From positions 17,866 through 81,865 of the forward strand of contig CAYMII010000014.1 of NCBI GenBank assembly GCA_964390565.1: 64,000 bases of DNA, in the 5' to 3' direction. Shown piece after piece: positions 34,025 to 41,940 of the stretch (the first letter of the stretch is position 1; every line of letters starts with the position of its first letter). Source of the stretch: UBA8529 sp964390565 (GTDB lineage Bacteria > Bacteroidota > Bacteroidia > Bacteroidales > Tenuifilaceae). The translations under genes were made by a program, and so were the position numbers. Under the pieces are notes generated by a model. The model did no database searches, had not been told where the DNA came from, and saw only the letters and a list, made by a program, of their open reading frames with translations.

Positions 34025-36055
34025 TTATAGCTGGTTTAAAAATTTAATCAACATTAAAATCTTCAGATATATCTCTGGTATTAATATAATCAACGTAATA
34101 AAGATGAACCCGTAAAGGATATATGACTGAACGTTACCGCTTTGTAAAAATGTGAATCGCGAAAGTATCCTTCTTAAAACACCTATTGGCTTATCGATAA
34201 GCCAATTCTCAACCTTATCGTATGGGTGCGTTTCGTGATGAATTGGATTTGAGAAAATGCCTTGGGCTTCAGTTTTAAACTTCCGAATCCAAAGTATTGG
34301 CTCAACCAATTTACGATAGGTTCTAATAAAGGAGCTGGCTGTATATTGCATTTTATCGGTAGAGCCTGTGTAACCACATCCCCAGGTTGGGGCTAGCTCA
34401 ATAGATCTATTTCTGGTTATATATCTTCTCAAATAAAATAGCGATACTGCAATGGCTAAAAATACCGAGGCATAGATTCCCACTAACGAAGAGGTTTTAA
34501 CTAGCGAATTGAATGCCTCCACGCTAGCAGCATTAGGGCTGCTAATAAATTGACCTACAGGCAACGAGAGCACTCGGATAAACAACGATGGAACCAATCC
34601 GATTAGTAAAATTAACCCAACAATTGTATAAAGTGGGTAAGTGATTGAATTCCTTTCATTTTCAACTTTATCAATGCTTACATGCCTTGGTGTACCTAGG
34701 AAAACAATGCTGAATGCTTTTGTAAAGCATATCATTGCTAGCCCTCCAATAAGAACAAGACCCAGAATAGCAAACATCATCAAAACGGTAAATGAGAAAT
34801 CGATGCTATTTAAGCTTTTGAACATTCCTAGGTAGATAAGGAACTCCGAAACGAAGCCATTAAAAGGAGGGAGGCCGCAAATGGCCAGCGAGCCAATAAG
34901 AAAAAGGATTGCTGTATTGGGTAATTTTTTTACCAACCCACCTAACGATTCAATGTTGATAGTGTGTGCATGTTGATAAACCGAACCAGCGCTGTAGAAT
35001 AGCAACGACTTAAAAAGCGAATGGTTTAAGGTGTGCAATAGCGCACCGCTAAAGCCAAGTAGAATGAGCAGCTGATTGTTATACCCTATACCTAAACAAC
35101 CTAAACCAATGCCAATGCCAATGATACCAATATTCTCGATACTGTGATATGCCAGTAGTTTCTTGAGATTATGCTGAATTATTGCCAGCATCACCCCGTA
35201 AACACCCGTAATAACAGATATAATCAGTATAAAGTAACCAATGGTTATGTAGTTAGATTGTATCAGCAAAAGCATTCTGAATATGCCATAAATGCCAATC
35301 TTGATAATTACCCCCGACATCACACCCGAAATATGCGCAGGTGCTGCTGGATGGGCGAGTGGAAGCCAAGTGTGGAATGGCACAAAGCCAGCTTTAATGG
35401 CAAATCCAAAGAAGAAGAAGGTAAACAATCCCACTCCAACCAATGCTGGCGAAACGCTTGTGTATGCTGTAATTCCATTAAAATCGAAAGTACCAGTCTT
35501 TATCTTAACCCACATAAAACCAAGAGTTAAGAAGAGAATGCAGAAGTGCGATTGAATTAAAAAGTTGATACCAGCCCTTAGCGTCTCCTTTTTGTTATGC
35601 TCAAATATCACAAGGATAAAAGAAGCAAGCGCCATTATCTCCCAAATTACAAGAAAAACTAGGCTATTTTGAACAACGCAAATATCGATAAGCATTGTGT
35701 ATGCTAGGATATATGATATCGCGTGCATTGCAAGGTTGGCCTTTTGCTCCTGATATTTTTTAAGGTACTGAAAGCCGTAAACAGCCCCAGTTAGGAATGT
35801 GAAGCTGATTATCATTATAAACCAAGCCGATAGATAATCAGCACGGATGGGAATTGCCCCGGTAACGAACGATCCCTCATAGCTGAAATCGATTGGATTG
35901 CCCGTTAGCACGGAATAAGAAACGATTGAAGCCATCAAAACCTGAACGCCAATAGTAGTGAGCGCAACAATCCCATTGCCCTTAACCTTTAGGAAAGGGA
36001 TTAGGATAATTGCTACCAGCGCAATAAGGTTGAAAGCCTCAATCAGCGTTATCAT
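34025..36055 (-). CDS. Ehr-type complex: HyfB-like antiporter subunit (second copy)
   Basis: A 676-residue polytopic subunit (Proton_antipo_M) with WEIMALASFILVIFEH (conserved Glu), FAIKAGFVPFHTWLPLAHPAAPAHISG (conserved Lys and His) and LLAYHSIENIGIIGIGIG, and a C-terminal TWGCGYTGS segment found in HyfB-type proteins. A clear paralogue of the 36052-38049 product, with which it overlaps by 4 bases (ATGA). Together with HyfF it gives three ion-pumping-type subunits. Confidence 0.92.
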   Translation of the reverse strand: MITLIEAFNLIALVAIILIPFLKVKGNGIVALTTIGVQVLMASIVSYSVLTGNPIDFSYEGSFVTGAIPIRADYLSAWFIMIISFTFLTGAVYGFQYLKKYQEQKANLAMHAISYILAYTMLIDICVVQNSLVFLVIWEIMALASFILVIFEHNKKETLRAGINFLIQSHFCILFLTLGFMWVKIKTGTFDFNGITAYTSVSPALVGVGLFTFFFFGFAIKAGFVPFHTWLPLAHPAAPAHISGVMSGVIIKIGIYGIFRMLLLIQSNYITIGYFILIISVITGVYGVMLAIIQHNLKKLLAYHSIENIGIIGIGIGLGCLGIGYNNQLLILLGFSGALLHTLNHSLFKSLLFYSAGSVYQHAHTINIESLGGLVKKLPNTAILFLIGSLAICGLPPFNGFVSEFLIYLGMFKSLNSIDFSFTVLMMFAILGLVLIGGLAMICFTKAFSIVFLGTPRHVSIDKVENERNSITYPLYTIVGLILLIGLVPSLFIRVLSLPVGQFISSPNAASVEAFNSLVKTSSLVGIYASVFLAIAVSLFYLRRYITRNRSIELAPTWGCGYTGSTDKMQYTASSFIRTYRKLVEPILWIRKFKTEAQGIFSNPIHHETHPYDKVENWLIDKPIGVLRRILSRFTFLQSGNVQSYILYGFIFITLIILIPEIYLKILMLIKFLNQL

Positions 36056-38049
36056 ATCCAGTTAAAAATGGTACAAATAAATATCATCAAAATAAATAGT
36101 ATTCCGTAAAGCACATAGGTCTGAATTTTTCCATTCTGTATGAATTGGAAGAAGTTCATCGAGTAGTTAAGCCTGCTTGTTAACGGGGTAATTACGTAAT
36201 GTTCCAGCAAATCGAAATAGTACGATGAAAACGACCTCTTTTGTGGGAAAATATCAGTCTTTTCAATCTTATCGTAGTTCTTCTTCTCGATGGTTAAAAA
36301 GCCCAATAAATCGGCAAAAGAACGCGAAAACGAAAGTCCTGTGTACTGCGCCTTTGGAATCGATCCAGTATATCCACAGCCCCAGGTATTCTCCTCGCCA
36401 ATAGGCTTTTTGTGGGATAGCATCCAGCGAAGCGAAAAGATAGATACTAATACCATTATAAATAGTAAGCAGGCTAACCCAATCATCGAAATGGTAGAAC
36501 TCATAGGTAGTTCAACTGCACCACCAACAAACGAGGCAGGGAAAATTGTGCTTACAATATTCGATACCGATTTGTAGTAGAAACTTGGTACGATGGCTAC
36601 CGAAAGCATCACGAAAACAACTATATACTGAGGTAAGCGCATAATTAAGCTAACCTCCTTGGGTTTATGCTCGTGTTCATGCCTTAGCGATCCAGTAAAA
36701 ATTACTCCAAACGATTTTGTGAACGTGAGCAGCGACATACCGCCAACAATGGCAAGTCCTGCTATGGATAAGATGAAAAGGATGAGTTGAGGCATATTCC
36801 CAAGGCTTAACCCTTTAACCAAACCGCTATAAATAATAAACTCAGAAATAAACCCGTTAAATGGTGGCAAACCGCCAATAGCCAATGCGCCAATAAGAAA
36901 CAGTATTGCTGTTTGCGGCATTTGTTTAATCAAGCCACCAAGTTTATCCATATTGCGGGTGTGCGTTTGCTGGTAGATGCTTCCTGCTGAAAAGAATAAC
37001 ATCGATTTAAACAGCGAGTGGTTAAGCGTGTGCAGCAAAGCACCGCTAAAGCCAAGTATAATTAGGGGTTGATTTTTAAAACCAATTCCCATCAATCCAA
37101 GGCCAATACCAATGCCTATTATACCAATATTCTCGATGGTACAGTAGGCAAGCATCCTTTTATAATCGTATTTAACCGCGGCGTTGGCAATGCCATAAAT
37201 GGCTGTGATCACTGAAACGGCAAGAATTATCTCACCTATAATTATATAATCGGATTGGATATTGGATAAAACCCTTAAAATTCCGTAAATGCCAAGCTTA
37301 ACGATTACGCCCGACATTATCCCCGATACGTGCGATGGTGCAGCAGGGTGGGCGTGAGGTAGCCATGAGTGGAATGGAATAAAGCCTGCTTTAATGGCAA
37401 ATCCTGCAAGCAGAACTACAAGAAGCCAAATACTCCCATTATTGCTGAAAAAGGTCGATAGAGAGGCAAAGTTGAACGAACCGGTTTGAACGTAAAGCCA
37501 GATAAATCCAACAGTGAGCAGTGCTACGCTGATGTGCATCTGAATCATGTAGTTGATACCCGCTTTTAGCGTATCTTTTTTCTGATACTCGAATATTACC
37601 AGCACAAGCGACGAGAGCGACATAATCTCCCAAGCAACCAAAAAGGCCAAGCCATGCTCGAGCATGCAAACCCAAAGCATTGATGAGTGAAAAAGAGTAA
37701 GGAATACCCAATGTATGGCAAGGTTAGTTTTAAGATCGTGATATGATTTTAGATAACCAATACCGAAAAGGGTACCATTAATAACAGTAAGGTTGATAAT
37801 AAGGATAAACCAAGCCGAAAGCGCATCGATTTTAACCGTGATATCGCCTATAAAGCCCGATAGATGGTAAATATCAATAATGGGTTTACCTAAAATAGCC
37901 GAAATGGCTGGTATTGAAGTTAGAATTGAGATAATAATAATTGTGCTTAAGGCAAGGAAAGGCTTAACCCTTTGAGGGGTAATTATCAATCCAATAATCC
38001 CAAGAATCAATACAATCGCTGCAAATCCAATTAAAATGGGAGAATTCAT
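36052..38049 (-). CDS. Ehr-type complex: HyfB-like antiporter subunit (first copy)
   Basis: A 665-residue subunit and first gene of the operon. Conserved stretches: WEIMSLSSLVLVIFEYQ, FAIKAGFIPFHSWLPHAHPAAPSHVSG, RMLAYCTIENIGIIGIGIG, GALLHTLNHSLFKSMLFFSAG, and the C-terminal TWGCGYTGSIP. The match to the next gene is strong throughout, indicating tandem duplication. No hydrogenase maturation (hyp) genes are near, in line with an inactive Ni-Fe site. Confidence 0.92.
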   Translation of the reverse strand: MNSPILIGFAAIVLILGIIGLIITPQRVKPFLALSTIIIISILTSIPAISAILGKPIIDIYHLSGFIGDITVKIDALSAWFILIINLTVINGTLFGIGYLKSYHDLKTNLAIHWVFLTLFHSSMLWVCMLEHGLAFLVAWEIMSLSSLVLVIFEYQKKDTLKAGINYMIQMHISVALLTVGFIWLYVQTGSFNFASLSTFFSNNGSIWLLVVLLAGFAIKAGFIPFHSWLPHAHPAAPSHVSGIMSGVIVKLGIYGILRVLSNIQSDYIIIGEIILAVSVITAIYGIANAAVKYDYKRMLAYCTIENIGIIGIGIGLGLMGIGFKNQPLIILGFSGALLHTLNHSLFKSMLFFSAGSIYQQTHTRNMDKLGGLIKQMPQTAILFLIGALAIGGLPPFNGFISEFIIYSGLVKGLSLGNMPQLILFILSIAGLAIVGGMSLLTFTKSFGVIFTGSLRHEHEHKPKEVSLIMRLPQYIVVFVMLSVAIVPSFYYKSVSNIVSTIFPASFVGGAVELPMSSTISMIGLACLLFIMVLVSIFSLRWMLSHKKPIGEENTWGCGYTGSIPKAQYTGLSFSRSFADLLGFLTIEKKNYDKIEKTDIFPQKRSFSSYYFDLLEHYVITPLTSRLNYSMNFFQFIQNGKIQTYVLYGILFILMIFICTIFNWI

Positions 38050-38083
38050 AAAAAATTACATTTGAAAATGGACATCTTAAAAC

Positions 38084-38192
38084 CTTAACCGCAGAGTTCG
38101 CTAAGCAATACCGCAGAGAGCACAAAGAGCCAAATTAAAAAATTAAAATCTCAGCGTACTTTGCGAAAACCTTAGTGACCTTTGCGGTTAAG
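38084..38192. repeat. Large imperfect inverted repeat upstream of the Ehr-type operon
   Basis: Left arm 38084-38105 (CTTAACCGCAGAGTTCGCTAAG) faces right arm 38171-38192; the arms pair at 19 of 22 positions, with more partial pairing inside (gcacaaag / ctttgcg). This is the CGCAAAG/CTTTGCG kind of foldback element found between genes in many bacterial genomes. It lies 35 bases before the first HyfB start, so it may affect the operon's leader. Apart from it, 38050-38475 shows only AT-rich sequence. Confidence 0.75.
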
Positions 38193-38475
38193 TTTTCCAA
38201 ACCCCAAAATTAAGCTTTAATCTTTGGATAGGTAGGAAATATTCTATTTTTTGACTTTCAGAAACTTTAGGATACTCAATATTAGCGGGTTAAACATCTT
38301 ATTTAGGATGGATCTAATTTAGTGACGAATGACGGAGTGTCGGGTGATAAGCAACGTAAATATTCGTAAGTCAAATATTTACAATCACCATTGATTATCG
38401 CAAGCTCATAACCATAAATCATCTGCTCATAAAATTAACTTGACTTTGGTTTCTAATATCGTAAATTAGCCCTTA

Positions 38476-38483
38476 TAGGTTTG
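38476..38483 (+). promoter_or_regulatory. -7 element of the STAS-like gene
   Basis: TAGGTTTG matches TAnnTTTG. It contains the TTG at 38481 that would otherwise look like an upstream start codon, and supports the ATG at 38538 as the true start. Confidence 0.55.
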
Positions 38484-38537
38484 GACTATTTGTGCATAAA
38501 GGAAAGCAAGCCTAGCATTATTTCATCTTTTTGCCTT

Positions 38538-38990
38538 ATGATTTACTACGATTATTTCGAAAGTTATAAACTTTTGGTTGTTCGATGGGAGGGTGATACT
38601 ACCGTTAATGACTTTATAGGAGTAATAGATTCAATGGCTACAGAGTTTAATGATTGTAAGCCAGATTATATCCTGAGTGACTTTCGTAAAGCAAAATTTA
38701 TATTCGATCCCAAGGGAATTGATGAAATCCTCCGATTTAGAGCCGAAAAGGCCCATTTTAAGCCAAAGTACATCTCAGTTTTTCTTGTTGATGATGTTAT
38801 ACAAACCACATACACGACACTTTATAATTCCTTTTTAAACTCAAAAAACCTCAAGTTTGAGATAAAGGTATGTGTTACTATATCTAAAGCGGCATCTTTG
38901 CTTGGCTTAATGGCAAATCCCGGCGAACTTGAGCGCATGCTCCAAAATCTTAAGCAAACATATACACTACACGAGCAGGTTAGACTGTAG
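38538..38990 (+). CDS. STAS/SpoIIAA-like domain protein, function unknown
   Basis: About 150 residues from the ATG at 38538. The pattern MIYYDYFESYKLLVVRWEGD, DFIGVIDSMATEFNDCKPDYILSDFRKA, FKPKYISVFLVDDV and a final Leu-rich helix (ASLLGLMANPGELERMLQNL) fits the SpoIIAA/STAS-like fold common in Bacteroidota as small stand-alone proteins. No catalytic motif. Single gene; role unknown. Confidence 0.7.
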   Translation: MIYYDYFESYKLLVVRWEGDTTVNDFIGVIDSMATEFNDCKPDYILSDFRKAKFIFDPKGIDEILRFRAEKAHFKPKYISVFLVDDVIQTTYTTLYNSFLNSKNLKFEIKVCVTISKAASLLGLMANPGELERMLQNLKQTYTLHEQVRL

Positions 38991-39103
38991 TTAGTAGTAG
39001 TCAGTAGCCAGTATCACAATAACTCAACAACCCAATAACCAACACTCAACCGCTTCACAGCAACACATTACACAGCATCACACTTGCCTCCTGTCACTTG
39101 TCA
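38991..39103. repeat. Degenerate intergenic repeat, family B (copy 2)
   Basis: Inverted relative to 1254-1420, sharing CAGCAACAC, ATTACACAGC and TCACACTTG in order. It lies between convergent genes. Confidence 0.6.
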
Positions 39104-39940
39104 CTAATATAATTCCCCTTTCTCAAACTTATCAATCATTTCTCCGGCAATACTTATGGTAGAGGAGTGTTGTGGGAGGTTTCCTCTTGTGAACCATGCT
39201 GCTTCAACAATTTCCTTTTCATCAATAACGATCGGTTGATTTTCATCTGCTTCGGCAATAAACCCAATCATCAATGAACCCGAAAGCGGCCAAGGCTGAC
39301 TTTTGTAATAATGGATGTTCTTGATATCTAGCCCAACCTCTTCTTTAACCTCGCGTTTTAGGGTCTCCTCAAGCGATTCGCCTACATCAGCATACCCAGC
39401 AATAAACGAATACCAGCTTCCCGAGAAGTTTGAATTACGAGCGAGCAGTATTTTATCGTTGCAAACTATGGCAACAATAACTGCTGGAGATATTTTAGGG
39501 TAAACGGTTGTGTTGCAATTGGGGCATATAAGCGCCCTTTCGTTGGGCTTTTGCTGTGTTCTTGAGCCACATTTCCCGCAAAATCGGTTATGCAAGTACC
39601 AGCTCATCAGTTGAAACCCAACAATACTAACCCAAGCAATTTCATGCTGTTTGGTGGTTCTGAAAAAGTTTATCTCCTTGTAAGTAAATTGGGAACTATA
39701 GGTTTTAGGCTCATCCCAAATAAGAAAGCACGAACTATCGTTTAGGGTAAATAGGAATGTGCATTCTGTCTTATCTGAAATATCAAGGAAGTCCTTTTTT
39801 TGTGGTAACTCAAACTCATCACCACGGGTTTTCAATAATAGCGTATCTCCAATGTAATGAAAGATAAAATCCTTTTCTCCAATGGCCTTGTTTGAGAGGT
39901 AAAGGTTATTGAAGTGGTGAGGAAGAATTTCGTTAATCAT
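39104..39940 (-). CDS. nudC: NAD(+) diphosphatase (NADH pyrophosphatase)
   Basis: A 278-residue NudC protein: N-terminal domain, zinc ribbon with four Cys (CGKCGS at ~120 and CPNCNT at ~138), the NUDIX-like insert TVYPKISPAVIVAI, and the Nudix box GYADVGESLEETLKREVKEEVG at ~178-200. The SQPWPLSGSLMIGF segment is the NADH-pyrophosphatase signature. The enzyme cleaves NAD(H) and removes NAD caps from RNA. Single gene. Confidence 0.95.
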   Translation of the reverse strand: MINEILPHHFNNLYLSNKAIGEKDFIFHYIGDTLLLKTRGDEFELPQKKDFLDISDKTECTFLFTLNDSSCFLIWDEPKTYSSQFTYKEINFFRTTKQHEIAWVSIVGFQLMSWYLHNRFCGKCGSRTQQKPNERALICPNCNTTVYPKISPAVIVAIVCNDKILLARNSNFSGSWYSFIAGYADVGESLEETLKREVKEEVGLDIKNIHYYKSQPWPLSGSLMIGFIAEADENQPIVIDEKEIVEAAWFTRGNLPQHSSTISIAGEMIDKFEKGELY

Positions 39941-40246
39941 GATAACGGTTGCATTAATTCAGAATGTAATAATGATGATGTTTGTCCATGCGAAGATAAT
40001 AGCTTTACATTAATGTATTGTTACTTGTATTATGTCCGTAGGCTGTAGACTGTGAAGTAAAGTTTATTGTTGACAGTTAACAGAAACGAAAAATCCAGGA
40101 ATAAGATGAGCAGACAGTCACTTGCCACTTGTCGCTTATCTCTTAAATTGTCAAATTGCCTCATTATCAAATTTTCAAATTGTCTAATTTTCAAATTAAA
40201 TTCAAATTAAACATCCTATCTTTGCGCCCCGAAAGAGAATCGAAAA
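39941..40246. other. Gene-free region upstream of prfC
   Basis: Divergent region of about 306 bases. The part 40110-40210 is low-complexity, with tandem words (cacttgccacttgtcgctt, then aaattgtcaaattgcc and caaattttcaaattgtctaattttcaaatta). The promoter of prfC lies at its right end. Confidence 0.6.
40217..40224 (+). promoter_or_regulatory. -7 element of prfC
   Basis: TATCTTTG, exact match to TAnnTTTG, 22 bases before the ATG at 40247. Confidence 0.65.
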
Positions 40247-41827
40247 ATGAGCTTAGAAAAAGAGGTAAAAAGGCGCAGAACCTTTGCCATTATTAGTCAC
40301 CCCGATGCGGGTAAAACAACCCTTACCGAGAAGTTATTGCTTTTTGGAGGGGCTATTCATGTTGCTGGTGCAGTAAAAAGTAATAAGATAAAGAAAACGG
40401 CAACCTCCGACTTTATGGAGATTGAGCGTCAGCGTGGTATTTCGGTATCGACTGCCGTTATGGGATTTGAGTATAAAGATGTTAAAATCAATATTCTTGA
40501 TACACCCGGTCACGAGGATTTTGCCGAAGATACATACCGCACGCTAACAGCGGTTGATAGCGTTATTATAGTTATCGACCAGGCTAAAGGGGTTGAGACA
40601 CAAACCCGTAAGCTGATGAACGTTTGCCGTATGCGCAATACGCCTGTTATTGTGTTTATCAACAAGATGGATCGTAACGGGAAAGATCCTTTTGAATTGC
40701 TCGATGATATTGAGAGCGAGTTAAAGATTAAGGTTCGTCCGCTTAGCTGGCCTATCAGCTCAGGCCCAACATTTAAAGGAGTTTACAATCTGTTTGAGCA
40801 AAAACTTTGCCTTTTCTTTTCGGAAGATAAGCAATCGCGAACCGACGATATTATTCAGATTGATGATGTCAATAGCCCAGAACTCGACCAGTATATCAAA
40901 CCATACACTGAGAAGTTTAGAGAGGAATTGGAACTTGTAAAGGGCGTTTATCACGATTTTGAGATTGAGAAGTATTTAAGTGGCGAGCTTGCACCCGTAT
41001 TCTTTGGTAGCGCGTTGAATAACTTTGGTGTTCAGGAACTGCTCGACTGCTTTATCCAAATAGCACCACATCCAAGACCAACAGTTACCGATGTTCGCGA
41101 GATTTCACCATTTGAGGAGAAGTTGACAGGCTTTGTATTCAAGATTTTTGCCAATATGGATCCCAATCATCGCGACAGGTTGGCATTTCTAAAGATATGC
41201 TCAGGCACATTCGAGCGCAATAAGTTTTATCATCATGTTAGGCTCGATAAAGATTTTAGATTTTCGAGTCCCAACGCCTTTATGGCCGATAAAAAATCGA
41301 TAGTCGAATTTGCTTATCCGGGTGATATCATTGGTTTGCATGATACCGGGAGTTTTAGAATTGGCGATACGCTAACCGAAGGCGAAATAATAAAGTTCAA
41401 GGGGATTCCTAACTTTTCTCCTGAGTTGTTCCGCTATATTGAGAATGCTGATCCAATGAAGTCTAAACAGCTAGCAAAAGGTATCGACCAATTGATGGAC
41501 GAAGGAGTTGCTCAGCTGTTTACCCAAAAATCTAACGGTCGTAAAATTATTGGAACGGTTGGAGCCCTTCAGTTCGAGGTAATTCAGCATCGCTTGGAGC
41601 ATGAGTATAGCGCAACTTGTAGGTACGAATCAATCAGTCTGCATAAGGCATGCTGGATTGAGAGCGATAATAAGGCTCAAATCGACGACTTTAGAAAGCG
41701 TAAGTTCAACAACCTTGCGGTTGATAAACATGGACGCGAAGTTTTTCTAGCCGATTCGCCTTACTCACTACAAATGGCGCAGGAAAAGTTCCCTGATATC
41801 AAATTCTATTTTACATCAGAATTTTAA
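40247..41827 (+). CDS. prfC: Peptide chain release factor 3
   Basis: A 526-residue translational GTPase of normal RF3 length. G motifs: SHPDAGKTTLTEKL, RGISVSTAVMGFEYKD, DTPGHEDFAEDTYRTL and FINKMDRNGKDP; then RF3-specific domains (FKIFANMDPNHRDRLAFLKI, GALQFEVIQHRLEHEY). It recycles RF1/RF2 from the ribosome after termination. Own promoter and terminator. Confidence 0.98.
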   Translation: MSLEKEVKRRRTFAIISHPDAGKTTLTEKLLLFGGAIHVAGAVKSNKIKKTATSDFMEIERQRGISVSTAVMGFEYKDVKINILDTPGHEDFAEDTYRTLTAVDSVIIVIDQAKGVETQTRKLMNVCRMRNTPVIVFINKMDRNGKDPFELLDDIESELKIKVRPLSWPISSGPTFKGVYNLFEQKLCLFFSEDKQSRTDDIIQIDDVNSPELDQYIKPYTEKFREELELVKGVYHDFEIEKYLSGELAPVFFGSALNNFGVQELLDCFIQIAPHPRPTVTDVREISPFEEKLTGFVFKIFANMDPNHRDRLAFLKICSGTFERNKFYHHVRLDKDFRFSSPNAFMADKKSIVEFAYPGDIIGLHDTGSFRIGDTLTEGEIIKFKGIPNFSPELFRYIENADPMKSKQLAKGIDQLMDEGVAQLFTQKSNGRKIIGTVGALQFEVIQHRLEHEYSATCRYESISLHKACWIESDNKAQIDDFRKRKFNNLAVDKHGREVFLADSPYSLQMAQEKFPDIKFYFTSEF

Positions 41828-41847
41828 TTAATTTGCATATAATGTTT

Positions 41848-41875
41848 AAAGCCTTGAATTTTTCAAGGCTTTTTT
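41848..41875 (+). terminator. Terminator of prfC
   Basis: Eleven-base stem AAAGCCTTGAA / TTCAAGGCTTT with a 3-base loop, then T to 41875. Confidence 0.9.
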
Positions 41876-41940
41876 ATTTATACCAATTAAACCCTTGTAA
41901 CGAAACTTACTCTTATATTGTATTAATACACTAAGTAGAG

